Positions 1-6,153 of a stretch of DNA of 6,304 bases are shown here, in pieces. Under the pieces are notes generated by a model, which did no database searches, was not told the origin of the DNA, and saw nothing but the letters and a program-made list of their open reading frames with translations. The position numbers were made by a program, and so were the translations under genes. How positions within the stretch are numbered: position 1 is the stretch's first letter; each line of letters starts with the position of its first letter. Origin of the DNA: JBLNCE01 sp050260415 (lineage in GTDB: Bacteria > Bacillota > UBA4882 > JAAYXC01); the NCBI GenBank assembly GCA_050260415.1, contig JBLNCE010000045.1, positions 1 through 6,304 on the forward strand, read 5' to 3'.

Positions 1-1
1 G

Positions 2-1567
2 CTCACCCAGGGGATCGTCTCCCAGTTGATCCTCGACGCGGAGCAGGGGATGCCGCTGGTGGTTGCGCCGCTGGTCATCGGACTGACCGTGCTGTTCTCC
101 GCGGCGATCACCCTGCTCTCGGCCTGGATCCCCGCCCGGCGCGCCGCCCGGGTTTCGCCCATCGATGCCATCCGCCTGAGTGGAGAGATCCAGGAGGGCA
201 AGCCGCTCAACCTGCGCACCAGCCCGCTGATCCGGCGTGCGTTCGGGTTCGAGGGCGAGCTGGCGCTCAAATCCCTCAAGCGTGACCGCAAGAGATACCT
301 CACCACGTTACTCTCGCTCATGATCAGCATCATCTTGTTCGTGGCCTTCAACGCCCTGATGTTGTATACCAATACCACCCAACGCATGGCGAGCAAAGCG
401 AGGAACTTCGACCTGATCATCGACCTGGACTACCGCCAAAGCCACGCCAAGAGTTTTGCCGACCTGGTCAGCCAGTTGCCGGAAGTGCAGAGGGTTGCCT
501 ACAGACGCTCCACCTATGAGCTGTATACCCCCCCGCGCACCGCGATCACCGACCCGGCTTACCGGGCCTTGCAGGAGCTGAACAGCCTTAAACTTGAAAA
601 TCTACCCCGCGCTGTAGAAGGCGGTACTTACCAGTTTGTGCTCGAGGTGAGTGCAGTGGGGCCGGCCGAGTTTGCCCACTACGCTGCGGAGCTCGGTCTG
701 GACGTGCGGCGGTATTCCGATCCATCCGCGCCGCTGGGGATCCTGATCAACCACACCAGCCTGCGCCAGGGCGGCAAGCTGTATGATTTCGACCTGTTTA
801 ACTTGAAGCCGGGCGATACGATATCCGTCTCCAAGATGCCTGACTGGTCCTCCCCCAAAGCTAGAGACGAAGCACCGGCCAGCCTGACGTGGACGGTGGG
901 CGCGGTCACCCGGGAGACACCCCTGAGCATGATGGGAATAACGCTGGTTCCGGAATTGATCGTCTCGGACGCCGTCCTCGACGGTTTGCGCGACCGCTTG
1001 CTGCAACTAGGTCCAATCAACCCCGGGGCCATGTACGTCCAGAGCGATGCCCCGGACGCGGCGTTGGCAGCCATCGAACGGCTCTACAAGTCCACGGTCG
1101 GGGGCAATTTCTCGTACTATTCGTGGGAGGAGGCCAATAAGAGCAGCAACCTAAGAACGCTCATGATCAACCTGTTCTTCTACGGGTTCCTGACGCTGAT
1201 CGCGCTGATCGGGGTGACCAACATCGTCAACACGCTGGATACCAACATCAAGCTGCGCCGGCGCGAGATCGCCATGCTCAAGTCGGTCGGGCTCACCCCC
1301 GGCGGCTTCCTGCGCATGCTGCGTTACGAGAGCTTGTTCTACGGGCTGAAGGCCCTGCTTTACGGGCTGCCGTTGGGGATCGCCCTGAGCGTGGTCATCT
1401 ACTACCAGTTCAATGGGGTGAGTACCTTTGCCTTTACCCTGCCCTGGGGGGCGATTGCAGCTTGCGTGCTGGGCATCCTCGCGATCGTCTTCGCCACCAT
1501 GATGGTCTCCGGCGCAACGATCCGCAACGACAACATCGTGGATACGCTCAAAGAAGGAAATTTGTAA
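2..1567 (+). CDS. FtsX/MacB-type ABC transporter permease, 3' part (5' end outside window)
   Basis: This is an inner-membrane permease subunit of an ABC exporter or mechanotransmission-type complex; its ATPase partner is not in view and may lie upstream. The reading frame is open to the left edge, so the true start is missing. A TTG at 26 is in frame but has no role as a start. Of the 521 visible residues, the first ~60 hold a membrane helix ending in IPARRAARVSPIDAIR, the typical end of a first FtsX domain. The second half-repeat follows: a cytoplasmic piece (ELALKSLKRDRKRYL), a helix (LLSLMISIILFVAFNALML), about 270 residues of extracytoplasmic domain, then three C-terminal helices. REIAMLKSVGLTP, the conserved cytoplasmic loop of FtsX domains, lies between the first and second of these. 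This two-repeat layout fits the roughly 800-residue 10-helix permeases common in Gram-positive bacteria. The substrate cannot be told. The gene ends at TAA 1565-1567 with no convincing terminator. Confidence 0.9.
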   Translation, partial: LTQGIVSQLILDAEQGMPLVVAPLVIGLTVLFSAAITLLSAWIPARRAARVSPIDAIRLSGEIQEGKPLNLRTSPLIRRAFGFEGELALKSLKRDRKRYLTTLLSLMISIILFVAFNALMLYTNTTQRMASKARNFDLIIDLDYRQSHAKSFADLVSQLPEVQRVAYRRSTYELYTPPRTAITDPAYRALQELNSLKLENLPRAVEGGTYQFVLEVSAVGPAEFAHYAAELGLDVRRYSDPSAPLGILINHTSLRQGGKLYDFDLFNLKPGDTISVSKMPDWSSPKARDEAPASLTWTVGAVTRETPLSMMGITLVPELIVSDAVLDGLRDRLLQLGPINPGAMYVQSDAPDAALAAIERLYKSTVGGNFSYYSWEEANKSSNLRTLMINLFFYGFLTLIALIGVTNIVNTLDTNIKLRRREIAMLKSVGLTPGGFLRMLRYESLFYGLKALLYGLPLGIALSVVIYYQFNGVSTFAFTLPWGAIAACVLGILAIVFATMMVSGATIRNDNIVDTLKEGNL

Positions 1568-1751
1568 GTTTCAAGAGGTCAAGGGTTTGGTTTTTTCTAC
1601 GACCTTTCCCCCGCCCTAACTTGTCGTCCTTCACGTGGAATTATCGAAAGATCTAGCGGTGAGGCGATCCGATTCATGCTGGATGCCTTCCGTCTCCATC
1701 TCCCCCACCCCCGCCATGTTTCGCTCGATCTTGTGGGAGTAATGCCCGCGT
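1568..1751. other. gap between permease and methyltransferase remnant; unrecognised open frame
   Basis: No intact gene is recognised here. On the minus strand an open frame runs down to a TGA at 1631-1633. Its part below 1751 reads HYSHKIERNMAGVGEMETEG and onward, with mostly G or C in third codon positions, so it could be a fragment of a gene that once followed the methyltransferase. It has no convincing start or ribosome binding site and I recognise no family in it. On the plus strand, just after the permease stop, a 7-bp stem (1574-1580 with 1601-1607, one G-T pair) encloses a 20-nt loop that contains the only T run, so it is not a proper terminator. Confidence 0.4.
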
Positions 1752-2010
1752 TCACCTCCTGGGGCGATAAATCGCGGTAATTTCAGGAACGCGGCCTCGG
1801 GCTTCGCCCTGGCAGGAGATGATCCCCAGGCGATCCACCTCGATGATCTCGGCGTCCTCATATAACTCCCGCGCCTCGGGCGTATCGTTGTTTGAAATGA
1901 GGACCTGCGACCCCCGGCTCACCGCCTGGACGGCTAAGGAGACGGGAATCTCCTGCTGCGTTCAGTCCAAGCCCGCCCGCCGTGTATTCGGCGAAGTTCG
2001 CCATCTCAAG
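1752..2010 (-). pseudogene. Decayed Dam/DpnM-type DNA adenine-N6 methyltransferase, C-terminal remnant
   Basis: Read on the minus strand, 1961 down to the TGA at 1752-1754 is one open frame of 69 codons. It contains VLISNNDTPEARELYED, then IISCQGEARGRVPEITAIY, ending YRPRR. This follows the C-terminal part of the D12-class (Dam/DpnM) methyltransferases: V-ISN-DT---RE-Y--A, then IS--G--R--V-E--A-Y-P, at the usual distance from the chain end. Upstream, about 2010-1965, a different frame gives LEMANFAEYTAGGLGL. That matches the ANF-YT--GFG stretch that follows the DPPY motif in this family. A one-base shift near 1962-1975 and an in-frame TGA at 1962-1964 separate the two pieces. The N-terminal two thirds, with the AdoMet-binding FxGxG and the catalytic DPPY, are absent; the regulator's upstream region begins instead. 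The remnant cannot be an active enzyme. It may derive from a lost restriction-modification or phage-type methylase. The family call rests on motif memory, not on a search. Confidence 0.72.
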
Positions 2011-2089
2011 CCCAAACAGAGCATGCATCTTGGCTTGTACAGGCTGCCAGCTTCAGAATATCGAAGGAAGAAAAAATAACAAATCATTT

Positions 2090-2112
2090 TATCATTAGGA
2101 AGGATTTCTTCC
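2090..2112 (+). promoter_or_regulatory. Candidate -10 and operator-like inverted repeat upstream of murR
   Basis: GGAAG (2098-2102) and CTTCC (2108-2112) form an inverted repeat around a 5-nt centre, 45 bp before the regulator's start codon. The stretch AGGAAGGATTTCTT (2097-2110) matches 11 of 14 positions of the palindrome core upstream of murQ (3117-3130). A TATCAT at 2090-2095 differs from the -10 consensus at one base and would start transcription near 2102, inside the repeat. No good -35 is seen at 16-18 bp. Autoregulation by the adjacent RpiR-type protein is inferred. Confidence 0.35.
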
Positions 2113-2157
2113 AAGGGCAAAGAAATATGGTGGGCGAGAACATCACGGAGGTGCGGG

Positions 2158-3018
2158 ATGGCATTACAGGATGAACTGGGTTCGGCCCTGTTGAAGATCC
2201 GCGGTCTATACCCTTCGCTCCGGCCCTCCGAGCGCCGGGTGGCCGACTACGTATTGGCGAACGCGGGCGCGGTGATCCTGCTCTCGTCCACGGAGCTCGG
2301 CGAGCGGACGGGGACGAGCGACGCCACGGTCGTGAAATTCAGCCAGCGCCTGGGTTTCCGGGGGTACCAGGAATTCAAGATCGCCCTGGCGGGGGAGGTG
2401 TCCGGGCCGGCGCCCGAGGTCTTCGGCGAGGTCGAACCCACGGACGGTCTGGCGACGCTGCGTGACAAGGTCTTCGCGGCCAATATCGAGGCCCTTCACG
2501 ATACGCGCAAGGTCCTCGATCCGGGCGCGCTGGAGCAGGCGGTCCAGGCCATCCTCGAGGCCCGGCAGGTCTGTTTTTACGGGGTCGGCGCCTCCGGCCT
2601 GGTCGCGTTGGACGCCCAACAGAAATTCATGCGCGTCGGCGTCATCTGCCATGCCTACGGCGACTCCCACCTCCAGGCGACGCAGGCGGCCCTCCTGGAA
2701 AAGGGCGACGTGGCCGTGGCCATCTCCCATTCCGGCCAGACCAAGGACACCCTGGAGGTCGTGCGGATCGCCAAGGAAAACGGCGCCCTGACGATCGCCC
2801 TGACCAATTTCTCGCGCTCGCCCCTGGCGTGCCTGGCCGACCTCAAACTCCTAACCTCGACGAGGGAATCCACCTTCCGCAGCGGCGCCATCGCATCGCG
2901 GCTGGCGCAGCTCTCCGTCATCGACGTGCTCTTTACGGCGGTCGCGGTCAAGCGCTACGAACGCTCCCTTAACTTCCTCGACCGGACCCGGAAAGCGGTG
3001 GCGGGGAGAAGAACTTAA
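2158..3018 (+). CDS. murR: RpiR/MurR-family transcriptional regulator (HTH + SIS domain)
   Basis: This is a DNA-binding regulator that senses a phosphosugar; next to murQ the likely ligand is MurNAc-6-phosphate. Its 286 residues are the normal length for the RpiR family. Residues ~1-77 form the HTH_6 domain, with SERRVADYVL at 24-33 and the helix-turn-helix region STELGERTGTSDATVVKF followed by RLGFRGYQEFK. Residues ~127-260 form the SIS domain, with the phosphosugar-loop motif AISHSGQTKDTLE at 188-200 and the glycine-rich YGVGASG at 141-147. The ATG at 2158 is preceded by GGAGGT at 2147-2152 with a 5-nt gap, which fixes the start. The gene lies 149 bp upstream of murQ on the same strand; in E. 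coli murR is divergent from murQ. Operator-like repeats lie before both genes. The family is certain. The specific name murR is inferred from the neighbour; another RpiR specificity is possible. Confidence 0.88.
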   Translation: MALQDELGSALLKIRGLYPSLRPSERRVADYVLANAGAVILLSSTELGERTGTSDATVVKFSQRLGFRGYQEFKIALAGEVSGPAPEVFGEVEPTDGLATLRDKVFAANIEALHDTRKVLDPGALEQAVQAILEARQVCFYGVGASGLVALDAQQKFMRVGVICHAYGDSHLQATQAALLEKGDVAVAISHSGQTKDTLEVVRIAKENGALTIALTNFSRSPLACLADLKLLTSTRESTFRSGAIASRLAQLSVIDVLFTAVAVKRYERSLNFLDRTRKAVAGRRT

Positions 3019-3024
3019 AAAGAT

Positions 3025-3059
3025 AAAGTACAAAGTACTAAGTACACAAAGCACAAAAT
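3025..3059 (+). repeat. Heptad tandem repeat (AAAGTAC-like), five degenerate units
   Basis: Seven-base units run aaagtac, aaagtac, taagtac, acaaagc, acaaaat. The first two are identical, the third differs at one base, and the last two are degenerate. AAGTAC recurs at 3026, 3033 and 3040 with exact 7-bp spacing. The run starts 6 bp after the murR stop in AT-rich DNA, unlike the surrounding GC-rich genes. Seven bp is not a helical turn, so a protein-binding array is less likely than slipped-strand microsatellite growth. Confidence 0.6.
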
Positions 3060-3074
3060 ATCTAGTAATTAATC

Positions 3075-3104
3075 TTGAAAAAGAGTATACAGGATAAATA
3101 CCAT
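3075..3104 (+). promoter_or_regulatory. Candidate promoter for murQ
   Basis: TTGAAA (3075-3080) matches five of six -35 consensus bases. TACCAT (3099-3104), 18 bp downstream, matches four of six -10 bases. Transcription would start near 3111, right at the left arm of the inverted repeat 3113-3134, the geometry expected for a repressor operator at the start site. The 149-bp AT-rich gap after murR supports an independent promoter. The -10 is weak, so the exact element is uncertain. Confidence 0.35.
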
Positions 3105-3112
3105 CCTTCTCC

Positions 3113-3134
3113 GCCCAGGAATGAATTCCTGGGC
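3113..3134 (+). promoter_or_regulatory. Perfect 10-bp inverted repeat, proposed MurR operator upstream of murQ
   Basis: The arm GCCCAGGAAT (3113-3122) and its exact complement ATTCCTGGGC (3125-3134) flank a 2-bp centre, 33 bp before the murQ start. The 2-bp spacer would not allow an RNA hairpin without opening inner pairs, which favours a DNA site for a dimeric regulator. Its core AGGAATGAATTCCT resembles the element at 2097-2110 in front of the regulator gene. There is no T run after it, so it is not a terminator for murR. RpiR-family proteins, including E. coli MurR, are known to bind inverted repeats; the assignment here is inferred. Confidence 0.55.
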
Positions 3135-3167
3135 AGAGATTCAATCTCCTTTCATGGAGGATTGTCT

Positions 3168-4064
3168 ATGGCTGAGTGGGAACACCTGCTGACCGAGCAT
3201 CGCAACAAGGATTCGCTCGACCTGGACACCATGAACACTGAGGCGCTCCTCCGGTTGATGAACCGGGAGGACGCCAAGGTCGCCCCGGCGGTCGCGGCGG
3301 TCATTCCGGAGATTGCCGCCGCCGTGGAGTTCGCCTTGGCGGCGCTGCGGGCGGGCGGGCGGGTAATCTACGTGGGCGCGGGTACCAGCGGGCGCCTGGG
3401 CGTTCTGGACGCGGCTGAATGCCCGCCGACTTTCGGCGTGGAGCGCGAACTTGTGCAAGCCGTGATCGCCGGCGGAGACGCAGCCATCTTCAGGCCGGTG
3501 GAGGAGGCCGAAGATCAGGCGGAGGCGGGCGCCAAAGATATCTCCCTGAGAAAGGTCGGCGCCAAGGACTTCGTGTTGGGCATCTCCGCCAGCGGCATCA
3601 CCCCGTACGTCCTCGGGGCCTTGCAGTACGCCAAGGAAGTCGGAGCCCGCACGGCAGTAATCGTCTGTAACGACCGGCGCGAGGCGGCCGCACTGGCTGA
3701 TGTGGTCATCGCACCGGTGGTCGGACCGGAAGTTCTGACGGGTTCCACGCGGCTCAAGGCGGGAACGGCCCAAAAAATGGTACTGAACATGATCAGCACG
3801 GCCAGCATGGTCAAGTTGGGCAAGGTTTACCAAAACCTGATGGTGGATATGAAGCCCGCCAACAAGAAACTCCAGGACCGGGCGACCAGGATCATCCGCG
3901 AGGCGACGGGCTGCGATCTCGAAGCGGCACGGACGGCCCTGGCCGACGCGGACAACGAGATCAAGACGGCGATCGTCATGCTCCTTACGGGTTGGTCGGC
4001 CGGGGAGGCACGGGCGGCTTTGGCCAAGGCGGACGGTTTTGTCCGGAGGGCGATCGCGCGCTGA
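3168..4064 (+). CDS. murQ: N-acetylmuramic acid 6-phosphate etherase
   Basis: This cytoplasmic lyase cleaves the D-lactyl ether of MurNAc-6-P, giving GlcNAc-6-P and D-lactate, in peptidoglycan salvage. The product has 298 residues, the same length as E. coli MurQ. The SIS fold carries the family signature GAGTSGRLGVLDAAECPPTFG (residues 70-90, broken here only by family-typical substitutions). E84 in ECPPTF and E115 in VEEAED correspond to the two catalytic glutamates (E83 and E114 in E. coli). Further family blocks are ISASGITPYVLGAL (139-152), VGPEVLTGSTRLKAGTAQK (185-203) and LGKVYQNLMVD (217-227), followed by a C-terminal helical tail. Position 144 is Ile where I remember Arg in most MurQ proteins (SGRTPY). 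The ATG at 3168 has GGAGG at 3156-3160 with a 7-nt gap. An in-frame TTG at 3075 would add 31 unconserved residues across the inverted repeat and is rejected. No MurNAc kinase or MurP is in view. Confidence 0.96.
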   Translation: MAEWEHLLTEHRNKDSLDLDTMNTEALLRLMNREDAKVAPAVAAVIPEIAAAVEFALAALRAGGRVIYVGAGTSGRLGVLDAAECPPTFGVERELVQAVIAGGDAAIFRPVEEAEDQAEAGAKDISLRKVGAKDFVLGISASGITPYVLGALQYAKEVGARTAVIVCNDRREAAALADVVIAPVVGPEVLTGSTRLKAGTAQKMVLNMISTASMVKLGKVYQNLMVDMKPANKKLQDRATRIIREATGCDLEAARTALADADNEIKTAIVMLLTGWSAGEARAALAKADGFVRRAIAR

Positions 4065-4188
4065 GACGGGATTTGCGGCGGATCTGTGCGACCAATCCGA
4101 TTCTTGGTGTATGACAACTCTTCCGGCGATGATCTGGTTGAACAGTGTGAGCCAGATGAATAAAGCAGGGCAAAGGGGGTGACCAGCC

Positions 4189-4234
4189 CGCCTCAGAGTT
4201 CGAGGCGAGAACGCCCAGGGCTCCGCGCCTGGCG
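4189..4234 (+). other. Two short GC-rich stem-loops in the murQ-importer gap
   Basis: The gap 4065-4315 has no gene. It contains a 6-bp stem CGCCTC (4189-4194) with GAGGCG (4202-4207) over a 7-nt loop, and a second stem of about 7 bp with one bulged C: CGCCCAGG (4212-4219) with CCTGGCG (4228-4234). Neither is followed by a T run, so a factor-independent terminator for murQ is not supported; leader structure for the binding-protein mRNA is equally possible. A weak TTGAAC at 4138-4143 lacks a convincing -10. Confidence 0.3.
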
Positions 4235-4315
4235 GTAGATTACCACCTCAGTGGCCGGCGGCGAAGCTCCGAACGTCTGCGCGCGCAGCAACATTAGCAA
4301 AAGGAGGGTCTTTCC

Positions 4316-6082
4316 ATGAGACGTCTATGGTTGGTTGTCCTTGTCTGCTTACTGATGACCACCTCGGTGCTGGCTGCACCTTTCGTCGAAAAGGAGGATC
4401 TCACTCCTTCAACGAAGCCGGTTCGCGGAAGCACGCTCCATCTTGCGCTCCCGGCTTCCCCGCAATCGTTCCTGTTATATGGGGCGCTCGATAACAACGC
4501 CTATACCATCATCGATCGAACAATGAACGGCCTGGTCGAGTTGCACCCTGTTACCTTCGCCGTTAGGCCGGGCTTGGCCGAATCGTGGGAGATCTCCCCT
4601 GGCGGAGAAGAAGTGATCTTCCATCTCAGGGACGTGAAATGGTCGGACGGAGTTCCGCTCACCGCCGACGATGTCGTCTTCACCTTCGAGAACTTCGTCA
4701 TGAACAAGGTGGCCAAGGGCAATTCCGTCGACCGGTTCACCATCGTGGACACGGCCGACGGCAAGAAAAAGCCCGTCCAATGGATCAAGATCAACAACAG
4801 GACAGTGAAGGCGGTTCTTCCGTCGCCGTTTGGGCCGTTCTTCATGAACCTCTCCGCGGCATACATTTACCCGAAGCACAAATTCCAGGATAAGATCGAC
4901 AAGAACAGGCCCGACTCAGTCAACGAGCTCTGGCTCACCAACACAAATCCCAAGGAGATAGTGGCCAGCGGTCCTTACCGAATCGCCAGCTATGTACTGG
5001 ACCAAAAAGTCGTCCTGGAAAGGAACCCCAACTACTGGAAGGTCGACAGATTCGGCAACCAACTCCCATACTTCGACAAACTCGAATACCTGATCATCAA
5101 GGACGCTCAGGTCATGCTCGCCAAGTTCATGTCCGGAGAGATCGACTACATGGCGGTTTCGGCGGCGGACTTCCCCGTCTTGAAAGGGAAAGAGCGGGCC
5201 GGGGCGCCGTTCAAAGTCTTCATGGCCCAACCCACGCTGCCGACGCCGAGCCCGGTCCATATCGCCTTCAACTACGATGTTGCCAACCCGAATCTAAAGG
5301 GGCTCTTCACGAATACCGATTTCCGCCGCGCCATGGAGTTCCTGCTCGACAGAGCGAGGATAATCGATGAGGTCTACAACGGGCTGGCCATCCCCGGCGG
5401 CGGCCTGGTCCTGCCCTCCAACAAGGCTTTCTACAATCCGAAGATCGAGGCGATCATGCGGCCGTACGATCCGAGGCAGGCCAACGCGATCCTCGACAAG
5501 CTGGGCCTGAAGAACAAGGACCGCGACGGGTTCAGGCTATTCCCTGACGGCAAGAGGATCGAGTTCACGCTCACCGTGGCCAGCGCGCCACAGGATCATC
5601 AGGATATTGGCTTGATCTTCAAAGAGGCCCTGGAGAAAGCGGGCATCAAGGTCAATCTGCAGATCCTTGACGCCGCGCTCGTCGGGAACATGTTCGGCGC
5701 GGGCAACTTCGAGGCGGGGATCAGGGCCTTCGGCAACCAGCCCGACCTCGAACTGAGAAAGGCGATCTGGCAGCCGGGAACGCAACTGTATTACTGGCAC
5801 TATTCCACCCTCGACCGCGACAAACTGGCCGCCATCACCAAGAACATGACCGACTGGGAGAAAAGACTCTATACCCTCTTTGACATGGGCTCCATCACAA
5901 CGGACCCAGCCAAGAGGAAAGCCATCTACGACGAAGTGCAGGAGATCTACTACGATGTCGTGCCGGTGCTCTTCGTCTGCAAACAGATGAACCTGTGGTC
6001 CGCGAACAATTCCATCGGCAACTTTTCGCAGGACAAACAAGGCATCGTCTATTTCGCCCCCTATACTGTGTACCGGCAATAG
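4316..6082 (+). CDS. ABC importer solute-binding protein, family 5 (peptide/oligosaccharide type)
   Basis: This is the extracytoplasmic binding protein of a dipeptide/oligopeptide-type ABC importer. Residues 1-20 are a signal peptide (MRR, hydrophobic core, then SVLA before APF at a signal-peptidase-I site). There is no lipobox: the only early Cys (C11) sits inside the hydrophobic core. The family-5 fold spans about 40-560. It shows RPGLAESWEISPGG (84-97), LRDVKWSDGVPLTADDVVF (104-122), SGPYRIASYVLD (218-229) with VLERNPNYW (233-241), FRRAMEFLLDR (336-346), and a late aromatic block RKAIWQPGTQLYYWHYST (481-498). The length, 588, is at the long end for the family. The start ATG has AGGAGGG at 4302-4308 with a 7-nt gap. 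The cognate permease begins 71 bp downstream after a strong stem-loop. Relatives bind peptides, but some in thermophiles bind oligosaccharides, so the ligand is open; muropeptides are an attractive guess because of murQ. Confidence 0.93.
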   Translation: MRRLWLVVLVCLLMTTSVLAAPFVEKEDLTPSTKPVRGSTLHLALPASPQSFLLYGALDNNAYTIIDRTMNGLVELHPVTFAVRPGLAESWEISPGGEEVIFHLRDVKWSDGVPLTADDVVFTFENFVMNKVAKGNSVDRFTIVDTADGKKKPVQWIKINNRTVKAVLPSPFGPFFMNLSAAYIYPKHKFQDKIDKNRPDSVNELWLTNTNPKEIVASGPYRIASYVLDQKVVLERNPNYWKVDRFGNQLPYFDKLEYLIIKDAQVMLAKFMSGEIDYMAVSAADFPVLKGKERAGAPFKVFMAQPTLPTPSPVHIAFNYDVANPNLKGLFTNTDFRRAMEFLLDRARIIDEVYNGLAIPGGGLVLPSNKAFYNPKIEAIMRPYDPRQANAILDKLGLKNKDRDGFRLFPDGKRIEFTLTVASAPQDHQDIGLIFKEALEKAGIKVNLQILDAALVGNMFGAGNFEAGIRAFGNQPDLELRKAIWQPGTQLYYWHYSTLDRDKLAAITKNMTDWEKRLYTLFDMGSITTDPAKRKAIYDEVQEIYYDVVPVLFVCKQMNLWSANNSIGNFSQDKQGIVYFAPYTVYRQ

Positions 6083-6094
6083 CGTTCCGTACGG

Positions 6095-6125
6095 GGTAGG
6101 GGGGAGCGCCGAGCTTCCCCCTACC
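6095..6125 (+). promoter_or_regulatory. Intercistronic stem-loop between binding-protein and permease genes
   Basis: A 13-bp stem (6095-6107 with 6113-6125, one G-U pair, five-base loop GCCGA) begins 12 bp after the binding-protein stop. It is GC-rich and has no following T run, so it is not a classic terminator. Hairpins in this position, as between malE and malF, are known to protect the upstream mRNA and keep binding protein in excess over permease. That role is inferred from position and stability. Confidence 0.65.
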
Positions 6126-6153
6126 GCCGGCGCCTTAGAGGGAGAGGGCATGC

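Noticed and set aside
1574..1607. Possible terminator after the FtsX-type permease
   Set aside because: The stem is only 7 bp with a G-T pair and a 20-nt loop, and the T run lies in the loop instead of after the stem.
1819..2079. Plus-strand 86-codon open frame
   Set aside because: It runs antisense to the methyltransferase remnant, has no ribosome binding site, and its translation (rich in Ser and Arg) resembles no domain.
2127..2174. Short ORF (15 codons plus stop) overlapping the murR start, a possible leader peptide
   Set aside because: It has no clear Shine-Dalgarno site and no regulatory codon run, and such short overlaps are expected by chance.
3075..3167. TTG-initiated 31-residue extension of MurQ
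   Set aside because: It would translate through the inverted repeat and promoter region, while the ATG at 3168 has a good GGAGG site and gives exactly the family length of 298.
3141..3833. Long minus-strand open frame opposite murQ
   Set aside because: It is a GC-rich shadow of murQ with no recognisable domain. Similar antisense frames opposite murR and the binding-protein gene were dismissed for the same reason.
4185..4210. tRNA T-arm-like GTTCGAG stem-loop
   Set aside because: The TTCGA is not placed correctly in a 7-nt loop on a 5-bp stem, and no acceptor, D or anticodon arms surround it.
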